Assembly (NCBI GenBank): GCA_036381275.1
Contig: DASVDC010000166.1
Coordinates: 23,350-87,349 of the forward strand
Direction: 5' to 3'
Origin: UBA7803 sp036381275
GTDB taxonomy: Bacteria; Pseudomonadota; Gammaproteobacteria; Pseudomonadales; Azotimanducaceae
DNA length: 64,000 nucleotides
A program made the translations under genes and the position numbers. The notes beneath the pieces are model-generated. The model saw nothing but the letters and a program-made list of their open reading frames with translations. It did no database searches and was not told the origin of the DNA. Position 1 is the stretch's first letter, and each line of letters begins with the position of its first letter. Positions 1 to 8,308 of this stretch are shown here, piece by piece.

Positions 1-1437
1 GATGTTGGTGTAGTTGATGTTGCGGTTCACGACGTAGCTCACCACGTCGCCGTTCACCTGCGCACGCAGTCGGTCGGCCGCCTGCACCACCGCCGCGAAG
101 TCGTCCCCGCGAGCCGCGAACAGCCGTACGAGCTCGGCCTCGCCGAGGTCCTCGCCGGCGGCGGCGCGGTCGAGGATCCGCGTCAGATCCTCGGAAACCC
201 GGCGCGGCGGACGGGTGATCGCATCCAGCACCGCGGCCGGCGGCGCCACTTCCGCGCCCGGGCACCAGTCGTCGGTGCGGGCGGCGCCTTCGGCATCCAC
301 CAGCTCGAGGATGCGCTCGTGCAGCGCCGGATCGACCCAGGTGTCGAGCTCGCGCACGAAGCGCGGGTAGATGGTCAGGCGCTCGTGCAGGTGCTTGCCG
401 GCCGCTTCGGTCTCCCGGGCGAGCTCGTCGAGGTGCGGCCACGGCGCCTCCGGGTTCACGAAGTCGGGGGTCAGCGGCGAGACGCCGCCCCAGTCGTCGA
501 TGCCCGCTGCGACGATCTGCGGCAGCACGCCGGGCGACAGGTTCGGCGGCGCCTGCACGCTCATCCGGCTGCCGAACACGATGCGCGCGATCGCGATGGT
601 CCAGAGCAGCTCGTCGAGATCGGGCTCCGGTGCGTGCGCCATCCTGGTATCGGGCTTCGCGCGGAAGTTCTGGACGATGATCTCCTGGATGTGCCCGTGG
701 CGCGCGTGCACGTCGCGGATCGCGAGCAGCGATTCCACGCGCTCGAGTCGCGTCTCGCCGATGCCGATCAGGATCCCGGTGGTGAACGGGATACGGGCTT
801 CGCCGGCCCGTTCGAGGGTCGCGAGGCGTACGGCCGGCACCTTGTCCGGCGAGCCGTAGTGCGGCATGCCCTTCTCGCAGAGCCGGTCCGACAGCGACTC
901 CAGCATGATGCCCATGGACGGCGAGACGGGTCTCAGGTGCGCGAGCTCGTCGGCGGTCATCGTGCCCGGGTTCAGGTGCGGCAGCAGACCGGTCTCCTTC
1001 AGCACGCGCTCGGCGACGTGGCGCAGGTAGTCGAGGGTCGACTCGAAACCCATCTCGGCCAGCGCTTCCCGGGCGGCCTTGTAGCGCAGCTCCGGCTTCT
1101 CGCCGAGGGTGAACAGCGCCTCCTTGCAGCCGAGCGCGGCGCCGTGGCGGGCGATCTCGAGCACCTCGTCCACCGTCAGGTACGGCGCCTTCAGCTTGCG
1201 CGGCACCTGCGCGAACGTGCAGTAGTGGCAGACGTCGCGGCACAGGTGGGTGAGCGGAATGAACACTTTGCGCGAGTAGGTGACGCCGTTGCCGAAGCCG
1301 CGGTCGCGGATCCGCGCCGCCAGCGCGGCGAGCGCGGCGGTGTCCGGCTCGTCCGCCAGCGCCACGGCCAGGTCGCGGTCGGGCAGTTCGTCCCGGTCGG
1401 CCAGTCGGGCCACCCGCTGCAGCGCAGTCTCGCTCAT
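1..1437 (-). CDS. fbiC: FO synthase (CofG-CofH fusion), 3' end outside window
   Basis: Makes FO, the deazaflavin core of coenzyme F420, from a ribityl-aminouracil and tyrosine by two radical-SAM reactions. The reading frame starts at an ATG at 1437 and stays open for 479 codons to the window edge. The CofG half has the radical-SAM cysteine set CRDVCHYC (C66, C70, C73). After about residue 370 a second, CofH-like half begins, and the last visible residues (VVNRNINYTN) are the conserved lead-in to the CofH radical-SAM cysteines, which lie outside the window. The fused form is typical of bacterial FbiC; archaea usually have separate CofG and CofH. It follows cofC in the same direction but is separated from it by a 931-bp repeat island, so it may need its own promoter. 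Confidence 0.93.
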   Translation of the reverse strand, partial: MSETALQRVARLADRDELPDRDLAVALADEPDTAALAALAARIRDRGFGNGVTYSRKVFIPLTHLCRDVCHYCTFAQVPRKLKAPYLTVDEVLEIARHGAALGCKEALFTLGEKPELRYKAAREALAEMGFESTLDYLRHVAERVLKETGLLPHLNPGTMTADELAHLRPVSPSMGIMLESLSDRLCEKGMPHYGSPDKVPAVRLATLERAGEARIPFTTGILIGIGETRLERVESLLAIRDVHARHGHIQEIIVQNFRAKPDTRMAHAPEPDLDELLWTIAIARIVFGSRMSVQAPPNLSPGVLPQIVAAGIDDWGGVSPLTPDFVNPEAPWPHLDELARETEAAGKHLHERLTIYPRFVRELDTWVDPALHERILELVDAEGAARTDDWCPGAEVAPPAAVLDAITRPPRRVSEDLTRILDRAAAGEDLGEAELVRLFAARGDDFAAVVQAADRLRAQVNGDVVSYVVNRNINYTNI

Positions 1438-1513
1438 GATTCGGCTCGAAATCGGGAAATACAGCGGCCCATTGTGGGGATCGGCGCCAGCGGCGTCCAG
1501 CCGAGCGAATGGC

Positions 1514-1552
1514 TGTGGGAGCGGCAGCTACCCGCCCAGCTCCGGCCGCGAA
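1514..1552. repeat. short palindromic repeat, long variant
   Basis: GTGGGAGCGGC and TCCGGCCGCGAA ends flank an inserted CTACCCGCCCAGC segment. It is a variant of the dispersed palindrome whose short form reads GTGGGAGCGGCCTCCGGCCG. The same long form occurs at 43142-43195 and 43821-43860. It lies just upstream of fbiC. Confidence 0.7.
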
Positions 1553-1586
1553 CTCGGAGGCCTCCGCCCAGAACGCGCGGCCGGTA

Positions 1587-2293
1587 CGAACCGGCCACCC
1601 AGGTAACACCTGGACCAGCCATGGTACCCTCAGCGGCCGGGGATCTCCGCCGGATCGATCAGACCACTCCCTTCCACGCCTCGAACCACACCACCGAGCC
1701 CGCCGGGTCGAACCGCACCTCGGGCGGCGGCCTCCGGTGCCGCTCGTCGTAATGGTGCCGCGCGCCGATGCCGCGGTTCTGCAATCAGCCGATCATTCCG
1801 CACAGTCACGGCCGGCTTCCGCGCCTCGCCCATCGCTTAACGCAACATCGCCCGAATCAAATCGCACCTCGCCAGGATCGAATCGCGAACATCGCCCGAA
1901 TCGAATTCGCGACATCGCCCGAATCAAGCCGCGAGGTTCGAGATACAGCACCGCATCCCGATCGCCGCGGGCTTTCTCGATTGATTCGGGCCATGTTCCG
2001 TCGCGATGCGGCCGAGGCGGTGGTGCCGTGCGAGATCACTCACGCGCACCGCCGGCCGCGCGCCGGCGCTGCAGCCGAGGTCGACAGCCGTTCCCAGCCT
2101 TTGATTCGGGCTATGTTGCGGATCGTATGCGCGGGAGAACACGCCGGTTCATCGCCAGCCCACCACGCCGCCGCCGCTTTTTTACCACTTGGAATAGAGG
2201 CTGCTTGGAATGGAGCGATGGTGGACTCGAGCCGCCCGTCCTCGAGGCTGGCGTTCGTCAGGTAACAGGCAGTCCGATCAGCTGGGTGACACC
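1587..2293. repeat. composite REP/RAYT-relic element, copy A
   Basis: This fills most of the non-coding stretch between cofC and fbiC. It begins with the end motif GGTAACACCTGG (1602-1613), followed by a relic of the 3' end of a RAYT transposase, then five copies of a 17-bp core AACATCGCCCGAATCAA in both orientations (1844-1860, 1888-1904, 1911-1927, 1981-1997, 2101-2117). A tail follows that matches the tail of copy B (about 24700-24970). Copy C near 43.5 kb is the same element inverted. The short ORFs here are not conserved between copies, so I call no gene. Confidence 0.72.
1632..1780 (-). pseudogene. RAYT transposase 3' relic (copy A)
   Basis: This minus-strand sequence matches the 3' 200 or so bases of the intact RAYT gene at 63238-63945. 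It includes the C-terminal words LIDPAEIPGR and a run aligning with the family segment ahead of it, with internal deletions and frame changes. No HUH motif or catalytic tyrosine remains, so it is a dead fragment marking an old copy. Confidence 0.65.
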
Positions 2294-2330
2294 TTGGCAG
2301 GTTCGTCCGGCTGCGAATGCTCTGCCGGCC

Positions 2331-2355
2331 ATTCGCGGCCGGAGGCCGCTCCCAC
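2331..2355. repeat. short palindromic repeat
   Basis: A near-perfect copy of the dispersed palindrome, in the orientation TTCGCGGCCGGAGGCCGCTC. It sits 13 bp beyond the cofC stop codon, where it could form a hairpin on the F420 operon transcript. Confidence 0.75.
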
Positions 2356-2368
2356 GAGGGTACCGCTC

Positions 2369-3019
2369 CTACGGCTCCGGGTTCAGGCGCTGGGCGATGC
2401 CGGACTTCTGCAGGAACACGGCGGTCTGGGTGCCGGCGCCGCGGCGCAGCAGCGCGCGCAGATCGTCGGGGGTGTCGATGTCGAGCGCGAACCGGGGGGA
2501 ATGCACGACGCGGGCGGTGGTGCCGGCCGCGGCGGCGGCCTCGACGTGCGGCCGGAAGCTGCGGCCGTCGAAGGTGAACGGAATCCGGGTGGGCGGCGTG
2601 CAGACGAGCCCGTTGGTGCCGAGCTCCTCGTCGTCCGGGATCACGGTCACCGCGTCGTGGCCGGCCAGGATCCGGTCGATCTCGTCGGCATCGATCAACG
2701 GCACGTCGGCGGGCACCACCATCACGCCCGTCGCGCCCAGGTGATCGCGCAGGTGCTCGGCCGCCTGGCGCAGCGCCGAGGACAGGTCGGCATCCGGGCT
2801 CTCTGCGAAGCGTTCGGTACCGAACGCCTGCGCCAGCGCGTCCGCCTCCGGCGTGCGAGAAACGATCAACACCCCGCGCAGCGCCCGGCAGCGGCACAGC
2901 GCGGTCAGCACGTCGCGGGCCATCGCCAGCATCAGCGCACGCCGTTCCTCCGGGCAGAGCACGTCCGCGAGGCGGCGCTTGGCGGTCTCGAGCGCCTTGA
3001 TCGGCACGATGGCCCACAT
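2369..3019 (-). CDS. cofC: 2-phospho-L-lactate guanylyltransferase family protein (CofC/FbiD)
   Basis: Activates the short acid that becomes the F420 linker (phospholactate, phosphoenolpyruvate or 3-phosphoglycerate, depending on lineage) with GTP. The 216-aa protein opens with MWAIVPIKALETAKRRL, the nucleotide-binding start of this MobA-like family. It carries the VMVVPADVPLID metal/nucleotide segment near residue 105 and a GTNGL substrate loop near 140. It starts one base after the cofD stop, so the two are co-translated. Some proteobacterial CofC enzymes prefer 3-phosphoglycerate; the sequence alone does not tell me which substrate this one uses. Confidence 0.92.
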   Translation of the reverse strand: MWAIVPIKALETAKRRLADVLCPEERRALMLAMARDVLTALCRCRALRGVLIVSRTPEADALAQAFGTERFAESPDADLSSALRQAAEHLRDHLGATGVMVVPADVPLIDADEIDRILAGHDAVTVIPDDEELGTNGLVCTPPTRIPFTFDGRSFRPHVEAAAAAGTTARVVHSPRFALDIDTPDDLRALLRRGAGTQTAVFLQKSGIAQRLNPEP

Positions 3020-3020
3020 G

Positions 3021-3950
3021 TCAGGGCAGCCGCTCGATGAACTGCAGCACCGTCTCGGCGAGGTCCATCCGGTCGCGCAGCGTGACCATCACCGTGCGCG
3101 TGACCACGGTGGCGACACGGATTCGGCCGGCGAGGTCGCGGTCCTGCTCATCCAGCACGAAGCCATCGAGGAGCCGCCCGTAGTGCGCGGCCACCTGGTC
3201 GGCACTGGCCGGCAGGTCGAGCTCCTGCATCATCTTCGCTGCCGGGCCCTTCAGCGCTGCGCCGCCGATGATCGGGGAGACCGCGACCACCCGTGCCGGC
3301 GCGCGCTGCAGCGCCTCGCGGAAGCCGGGGATGCTGAGCATCGGGTCGACCGAGACGAACGGATTCGACGGGCAGATCACCACGCCGTCGGCGCCGTCCA
3401 GCCACTCCAGAATGGCCGGATTCGGCTTCGCCTGATCCGCGCCGCGGAACTCGAATCCGGTGACCGCCGGCGCGCAGCGGTCGCGCACGAAGTAGTGCTG
3501 AAACGCCAGCGGTCCGTCGGCCGTGTGCACGTACGTGCGCACCGGCTGATCGGACATCGGCAGGATGCGGTGCCGCACCCCGAGCGCGTGGGCGATCGTG
3601 TTCGCGACCTCGGTGCGGGTGGCCCCGTCCTGCAGCATGCGCGTGCGCCGCACGTGCACCGCGAGATCCTTGTCGCCGAGCCGGAACCAGGTCTCGCCGC
3701 CGAGCTCGCCGAGCGCGTCGAGGAAGTCCCAGCTGTCGCCGACCCGGCCCCAGCCGGTGTCCGGGTTCGCGACGCCCGCGAGGGTGTAGGTGAGGGTGTC
3801 GAGGTCCGGGCAGATCTCGAAGCCGAGGTGCTCGAAGTCGTCGCCCGTGTTCACCGCGAACGCGAGCTCGTCGGGCCCGAGCAGGCGCGACAGTCCGAGT
3901 GCCAGCTTCGCGCCGCCGACACCGCCCGTGATCGCGAGAATGCGTGGCAT
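3021..3950 (-). CDS. cofD: 2-phospho-L-lactate transferase (CofD/FbiA)
   Basis: Transfers the guanylylated acid made by CofC onto FO, giving F420-0 or its dehydro form. The 309-aa length is normal for the family. The N-terminus ILAITGGVGGAKLALGLSRL is the classic CofD glycine-rich start, followed by NTGDDFEHLGFEICPDLDTL near residue 35, VICPSNPFVSVDPML near 190 and SPIIGGAALKGPA near 225. All of these belong to the FO- and phosphate-binding pocket. It lies between cofE (31-bp gap) and cofC (1-bp gap) in one operon. Confidence 0.95.
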   Translation of the reverse strand: MPRILAITGGVGGAKLALGLSRLLGPDELAFAVNTGDDFEHLGFEICPDLDTLTYTLAGVANPDTGWGRVGDSWDFLDALGELGGETWFRLGDKDLAVHVRRTRMLQDGATRTEVANTIAHALGVRHRILPMSDQPVRTYVHTADGPLAFQHYFVRDRCAPAVTGFEFRGADQAKPNPAILEWLDGADGVVICPSNPFVSVDPMLSIPGFREALQRAPARVVAVSPIIGGAALKGPAAKMMQELDLPASADQVAAHYGRLLDGFVLDEQDRDLAGRIRVATVVTRTVMVTLRDRMDLAETVLQFIERLP

Positions 3951-3981
3951 CTGAGCTCGCCTTCGGTTCGCCTTGCCTAGC

Positions 3982-4794
3982 TTAGCGGAACAGGTCCTCG
4001 TCCAGCGGCCGGATCACGCTGCGCGCCGGCTCGTCGGCATCGTCCGGCGGCAGGCCGCGGATCAGCGCGACCGGCGTGCGTTCCGTGGTTTCACCCATCA
4101 CCAGAATCGCCGCGGTGGCGAGCGAATCGGCGCGGTTGATCATCGTGACTTTCAGCTCCCGGCCATAGATGTCGCGCCCGCCGCGCCGGTCGTCCAGCGC
4201 GCGGATTCCGGCGCAGCCGATCGCCGCGCCGACCGTGCCGAGCCGCCACGGCCGGTTGCTGCTGTCGGTGACGATCACGCCGAGCCGCGCGCCGCTCCAG
4301 CGCTCGAGTGCTTCGCGCAGCCGCTGCGCCGACGCGTCCGGGTCCTCGGGCAGCAGCAGCGCCTGCTCCTCGTCCGGGCCGTCACCGTGCTCGACGTTCG
4401 ACTGGTCGATGCCGGCGTTCGCGCCCACGAGCCCTAAGCGGTGGCGCACGATCAGCACGCCCGGCTTCTTGCGCACCACCTCGGTGGACTCGTTCAGCAC
4501 GAGCTGTACCAGGCGCGGGTCCTTGTCCGTCTCCGCGGCGAGCGCGCGGGCCTCGTCGCTCGGCGTCACGTCCGCGAGCGCAACCAACCGGCCCTCGGCC
4601 TTCGAGACGATCTTCTGCGCGACGCAGACCACGTCGCCGTCGCGCAGCGCGATCCCGGCCGATTCGAATGCCCGGGCGATGATCGCCGCGAGGTCGTCGC
4701 CGGCGCGGATCATCGGGATGCCGCGCAGCGCCTGCACGGTAATCGCGTTTCCGGTGCCGGCGGCAACCGCCGGCGCTGCCGCGGGATCGCTCAT
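3982..4794 (-). CDS. cofE: coenzyme F420:L-glutamate ligase (CofE)
   Basis: Adds gamma-linked glutamates to F420-0 using GTP. The 270-aa protein contains only the ligase domain and lacks the C-terminal nitroreductase-like domain of actinobacterial FbiB, so any dehydro-F420 reduction must be done elsewhere. Family landmarks are GDVVCVAQKIVSKAEGR near residue 54, NESTEVVRKKPGVLIVRH near 100, NAGIDQSNVEHGDG near 126 and VIVTDSSNRPWRLGTVG near 175. The start codon lies 4 bp after the npdG stop, consistent with coupled translation. Confidence 0.94.
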   Translation of the reverse strand: MSDPAAAPAVAAGTGNAITVQALRGIPMIRAGDDLAAIIARAFESAGIALRDGDVVCVAQKIVSKAEGRLVALADVTPSDEARALAAETDKDPRLVQLVLNESTEVVRKKPGVLIVRHRLGLVGANAGIDQSNVEHGDGPDEEQALLLPEDPDASAQRLREALERWSGARLGVIVTDSSNRPWRLGTVGAAIGCAGIRALDDRRGGRDIYGRELKVTMINRADSLATAAILVMGETTERTPVALIRGLPPDDADEPARSVIRPLDEDLFR

Positions 4795-4798
4795 CGCC

Positions 4799-5467
4799 TC
4801 AATGGCCGGCCTGGCCGACGATCTTGATGCCGGCGTGGGAAATCTCGCCCTGGCGGTTGATCTGGATCAGCACCGAGGTGAGCGCCTCCGCGGCCGCCGA
4901 GTTGGCGATCGGTCCGGCGTGCCAGCCCTTCATGCCGGCCTGCGCGATGAGGTCGATGACCTTCTGACGCGCTTCCTTCTTGTTGCCGGACACCAGCACG
5001 TCGCACTCGATGTGCACGTCCTGCTGCAGCAGGTGCGCGGCGACGTTCTGGAATGCGCTGACCACCATCACCTCTTCGCCGAGGAAGTCCTGGGCGCGCT
5101 TGCCGGCGCTGCCTTCCGGCGGAAGCTGCACCGTGCCGACCTTCGGCGGCACCAGCGGCACGGTCACGTCGATCAGGATCTTGCCCTTGAGCCCGGCGCG
5201 CACGTGCTCGAGCGTCGAGAGCTGGTGCTCGGCGGGCACCGTGAGCACGACGATGTCGCCGGCGGCCGCGGCGTCCGCGTTCTCCATCGCATCGGCCGGT
5301 GTGTCGGGGCTGATCTGCTGCAGGTTCTTCACCGCGGCCTGTGCCTTCTCGAGGGTGCGGGAACCGATGATGATGCGATGCCCCGCCTTCGCCCAGCGGA
5401 TGGCGAGACCCGTGCCGAGGTCTCCGGTGCCGCCGAGAATGGCGATGGTTTCGCGGACTGCTGCCAT
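4799..5467 (-). CDS. npdG: NADPH:F420 oxidoreductase (NpdG/Fno)
   Basis: Moves hydride between NADPH and F420, supplying F420H2 to user enzymes. The 222-aa protein starts with a Rossmann fold (ILGGTGDLGTGLAIRWAKAG, residues about 9-28) followed by GSRTLEKA, typical of NADPH selection. TVPAEHQLSTLEHVRAGLKG and DVTVPLVPPK then follow as in the Fno family. It is the first gene of the F420 cluster, so synthesis and reduction of the cofactor are encoded together. A membership in another NAD(P)-binding reductase family is possible in principle, but the context makes Fno by far the best call. Confidence 0.9.
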   Translation of the reverse strand: MAAVRETIAILGGTGDLGTGLAIRWAKAGHRIIIGSRTLEKAQAAVKNLQQISPDTPADAMENADAAAAGDIVVLTVPAEHQLSTLEHVRAGLKGKILIDVTVPLVPPKVGTVQLPPEGSAGKRAQDFLGEEVMVVSAFQNVAAHLLQQDVHIECDVLVSGNKKEARQKVIDLIAQAGMKGWHAGPIANSAAAEALTSVLIQINRQGEISHAGIKIVGQAGH

Positions 5468-5590
5468 GGTGTACCTCTTCGTCAGGTGCCTGATCGGGAG
5501 CGGCGCGCCTCGCGCCGGCGAAAAGCGCCCGATTATGCCGGCTCAGCGGTTCCCGGTGCCAGGGTCCGAGACGGCCGGACCAGGTTACCA

Positions 5591-5615
5591 CCCGGGGCGC
5601 GCCTCACGCCCCGGG
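5591..5615 (-). terminator. possible hairpin at the end of the PhyH gene
   Basis: A 9-bp GC stem (CCCGGGGCG/CGCCCCGGG) with a 7-nt loop overlaps the stop codon of the PhyH gene. No T-run follows on the minus strand, so it could slow decay or act with Rho rather than terminate intrinsically. Confidence 0.3.
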
Positions 5616-6410
5616 GCGGATGCCATGGTACTTGCGGCCGCGGTAGCCGGCGTCGATCAGGTGCCTCGGGTGGCGTCCGTCGACGTAGCCCATGAAGCCC
5701 GGATCGATCACGTTGTAGCCGAGCAGCGCCTGCACCCGGGCGCTGTAGCGGCCCGCCACCACCGGCGGCACCGCGAGCACCATCTGCTCGATCTGCCGCA
5801 GGAACGGCTGACAGTACTGGGGCGTGATCGCGAGCCGTGTGGTGGTCCCGGTGTTGGCGCCGCCGCGGTGCAGCAGGTTGCCGGCGAACACCAGCACCGA
5901 GCCTGCCGGCATCAGCACTTTCACCGCCTCGGCGGCCGTCGGCACGCGATCCTCCGCCCAGCGGTGACTGCCGGGAATCACTTCCGTCGCGCCGTTGGTT
6001 TCGGTGAAGTCGTCGAGCGCCCAGATCGCGCTGATCCCGAGCGGATCACGCGGCCGGGCGAAGAACGGATGGCCGTTGCTGCCCGCGGCATCGTCGATGT
6101 GGAACGCCTGCGGCGTCTCGCCGGGGTGCACGTTGATCGCGAGCGCCGCCGAGAGCAGGTAGTTGCGCTCGAGGAACCGGTCGACCAGCGCGAGCACCGC
6201 CGGGTGCTCGATCAGTTCCGCCACCGACGGCGCCTTCGCGAGCAGCGCGTAGACGCGCTCGCTGCGAAAGCCCTCGAAGTCGTTGCGGCCCATCAGCCGG
6301 CCCTGCAGGTACGGCGCGAGCTCGTCGCGGATCCGCCGGATGGCCGGCTCCGGCAGCACGCGCTCGATCACCGTGAAGCCCTGGTCCCGGATGCGTTCGA
6401 CGTGGTTCAT
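5604..6410 (-). CDS. phytanoyl-CoA dioxygenase (PhyH) family protein
   Basis: An iron(II)/2-oxoglutarate-dependent oxygenase; its small-molecule substrate is not evident. The start at 6410 has AGGAGG five bases upstream, so I prefer it over an in-frame start 69 bp earlier. The 268-aa product shows the metal triad H104-x-D106 (AFHIDD) and H181 (NLLHRGG), with R192 as the likely 2-oxoglutarate anchor. The ending YHGIRPGA and the overall length fit the bacterial PhyH group. It lies just upstream of npdG in the same direction with a 136-bp gap, so a functional link to F420 genes is possible but unproven. Confidence 0.85.
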   Translation of the reverse strand: MNHVERIRDQGFTVIERVLPEPAIRRIRDELAPYLQGRLMGRNDFEGFRSERVYALLAKAPSVAELIEHPAVLALVDRFLERNYLLSAALAINVHPGETPQAFHIDDAAGSNGHPFFARPRDPLGISAIWALDDFTETNGATEVIPGSHRWAEDRVPTAAEAVKVLMPAGSVLVFAGNLLHRGGANTGTTTRLAITPQYCQPFLRQIEQMVLAVPPVVAGRYSARVQALLGYNVIDPGFMGYVDGRHPRHLIDAGYRGRKYHGIRPGA

Positions 6411-6482
6411 GGAGCCTCCTCGAGCGGGTGCCGCTCGCCGAACGCGCCGCACGGTAGCAACCGGCCCGCCGCTTGCCAAGTC

Positions 6483-6572
6483 GTGGGAGCCGCCGGTGTG
6501 GGAGCGGCCCCTGTGGGAGCGGCCTCCGGCCGCGAATCTGCAGGAAATTCGCGGCCGGAGGCTGCTCCCACA
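6483..6572. repeat. cluster of short palindromic repeats
   Basis: Three GTGGGAGC half-units in a row (6483, 6497, 6513), the last completing GTGGGAGCGGCCTCCGGCCG, face an inverted copy ending at 6572. Together they can form a long hairpin between the divergent PhyH and DGPF genes. Confidence 0.8.
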
Positions 6573-6650
6573 CCTGTCGATTCCGGGCGGCCTCGCTCGT
6601 CATGGACACACCGGTACCGCGATACCATCCGCCGACGGGAGACCGAAGCC

Positions 6651-7028
6651 ATGCGATACACGCTGCTGCTCCACCACATCGAGGCGACGCCGGACGAAAT
6701 CGGCGAAGCCGAATGGGCCGCCGCCGAGGCCGCCTTCGCCGCCTACATCCGGGACCTCGACGAATCCCGGGTACTCGTCGCGGCCGAAGTGCTGCAGCCC
6801 GTCGCGCACTCGACGACGCTCACGCTCCGGGACGGGAGCCTGCGGGTTCAGGACGGCCCGTTCGCCGAGACGAAGGAGCAGCTCGGCGGCCTGTTCGTGA
6901 TCGAGGTGCCCGATCTCGACGCCGCGCTGGCCTGGGCCGAGAAGTGTCCGGCGGCCCGGTGGGGCACCATCGAGATCCGGCCGACCGCGCTGCACGGCCG
7001 GGAAGGCCGCTGGGTGGCGCCGGAATGA
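6651..7028 (+). CDS. YCII-related DGPF-domain protein
   Basis: A 125-aa single-domain YCII/DGPF protein. It opens MRYTLLLHHIEATPDE and carries the family word DGPF (in RVQDGPFAETKEQLGG, about residues 63-78), then GLFVIEVPDLDAALAWA and a WGTIEIRP tail. Such proteins are the usual genomic partners of ECF42-type sigma factors. The stop codon overlaps the sigma-factor start as ATGA, so the two are made together. The family's biochemical role is not settled; I infer a role in the same regulatory unit. Confidence 0.88.
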   Translation: MRYTLLLHHIEATPDEIGEAEWAAAEAAFAAYIRDLDESRVLVAAEVLQPVAHSTTLTLRDGSLRVQDGPFAETKEQLGGLFVIEVPDLDAALAWAEKCPAARWGTIEIRPTALHGREGRWVAPE

Positions 7029-8308
7029 CCTCGCCCGCGGCCGGCCGCGCGTCGGCCTGGGCACGCGCGGAGCAGGCCGCCCGCGCGTCGTACGGGCGGC
7101 TGCTCGCGTTGCTCGCGGCGCCGGCGGGTGACCTCGAGCTCGCCGAAGACGTGCTGGCCGATGCGTTCGAGCAGGCGCTGCGCCGCTGGCCGGGTTCGGG
7201 CGTGCCCGACAATCCGGAAGCGTGGCTCTTGACGGTGGCGCGCAACCGACAACGCGACGTGCGCCGATCCGCCGCGCACCGTACCCGCGCGCCGCTCGAC
7301 GCCGAAGCGGAGCGGCGGACGGCCGTTGCGCTCGACGCAATCGACCCCGAGTCGATTCCGGACCGGCGGCTCGCGCTGCTGTTCGTCTGCGCGCACCCGG
7401 CGATCGCGGCTGACGTACGCACGCCGCTGATGCTGCAGACGGTGCTCGGCCTCGACGCGCGGCAGATCGCGCAGGCGTTCGCGGTGCCGGCGCCGACGAT
7501 GGCGCAGCGCCTGGTGCGCGCGAAACGCCGGATCCGCGGCGCCCGGATTCCGTTCGCGGTGCCGGAGCGGCGCCAGATGGCGGCGCGCCTGCCGGCGGTA
7601 CTCGAGGCGATCTACGGCGCCTACGCGGTGGATGGGTGGCTGGTTTCCGGTACGACGCTGCGCGAGTCGCTCGCGGCGGAGGCCCATTACCTGGCCGTGA
7701 CGCTCGCGGAGCTGCTCGGCGACGAGCCGGAGGCGCTCGGTCTCGCCGCGCTGCTGTCGTTCTCGCTCTCCCGGGCCGCCGCCCGCCGCGCCGCGGTGTT
7801 CGTGCCGCTCGAAGAGCAGGATCCACGAGCCTGGGACCACGCGCTGATCCGCCAGGGCGAGCAGTATCTGCGCCGCGCGCACGCGCTCGGTGCCATCGGC
7901 CGCTTCCAGCTCGAAGCGGCGATCCAGTCGGTGCATGGCGCCCGCGTCACATCCGGCCGGACGGACTGGGCGGCGCTCGAGGAGCTCTATGCGGCACTCG
8001 TGGCCGTCGCGCCGAGCCTCGGAGCTCGAGTGGCGTTCGCGGCGACAATCGGCCGCACGGAAGGCCCGGAAGCCGGCCTCGCCGCGCTCGACGCCATCGG
8101 CGGCACCGCGATCGGGCGCTTCCAGCCGGCCTGGGCGACGCGCGCGCACCTGCTCGCGGCGGCCGGCCGCGACGAGGAGGCGCAACAGGCGTACGCAAAG
8201 GCGATCTCGCTCTGCACCGATCCGCGCGTGCGGGCGTACCTCGAAAGCCGGCGCAGCGCGTCGCTCAGCGGTTCAGCGCGGCGACCTCCGGCATCAACCG
8301 CTCGATGA
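7025..8308 (+). CDS. ECF42-like RNA polymerase sigma factor with C-terminal TPR-like extension
   Basis: A 427-aa protein, far longer than a standard ECF sigma factor. The first 180 residues hold region 2 (ASYGRLLALLAAPAGDLELA, then PEAWLLTVARNRQRDVRR) and region 4 (VLGLDARQIAQAFAVPAPTM, then AQRLVRAKRRI). The rest is the helical extension of the DUF6596/ECF42 type, with a TPR-like end (AAGRDEEAQQAYAKAI). In ECF42 systems the extension is needed for function and no classical anti-sigma factor is known. The neighbouring DGPF gene supports the assignment. The 3' end overlaps the convergent LLM gene by 44 bp. Confidence 0.88.
   Translation: MTSPAAGRASAWARAEQAARASYGRLLALLAAPAGDLELAEDVLADAFEQALRRWPGSGVPDNPEAWLLTVARNRQRDVRRSAAHRTRAPLDAEAERRTAVALDAIDPESIPDRRLALLFVCAHPAIAADVRTPLMLQTVLGLDARQIAQAFAVPAPTMAQRLVRAKRRIRGARIPFAVPERRQMAARLPAVLEAIYGAYAVDGWLVSGTTLRESLAAEAHYLAVTLAELLGDEPEALGLAALLSFSLSRAAARRAAVFVPLEEQDPRAWDHALIRQGEQYLRRAHALGAIGRFQLEAAIQSVHGARVTSGRTDWAALEELYAALVAVAPSLGARVAFAATIGRTEGPEAGLAALDAIGGTAIGRFQPAWATRAHLLAAAGRDEEAQQAYAKAISLCTDPRVRAYLESRRSASLSGSARRPPASTAR

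Noticed and set aside
1844..2117. CRISPR-like array
   Set aside because: The repeated 17-mers are in both orientations with unequal spacing and the same pattern occurs in two other islands. No cas genes are present. This is a REP array.
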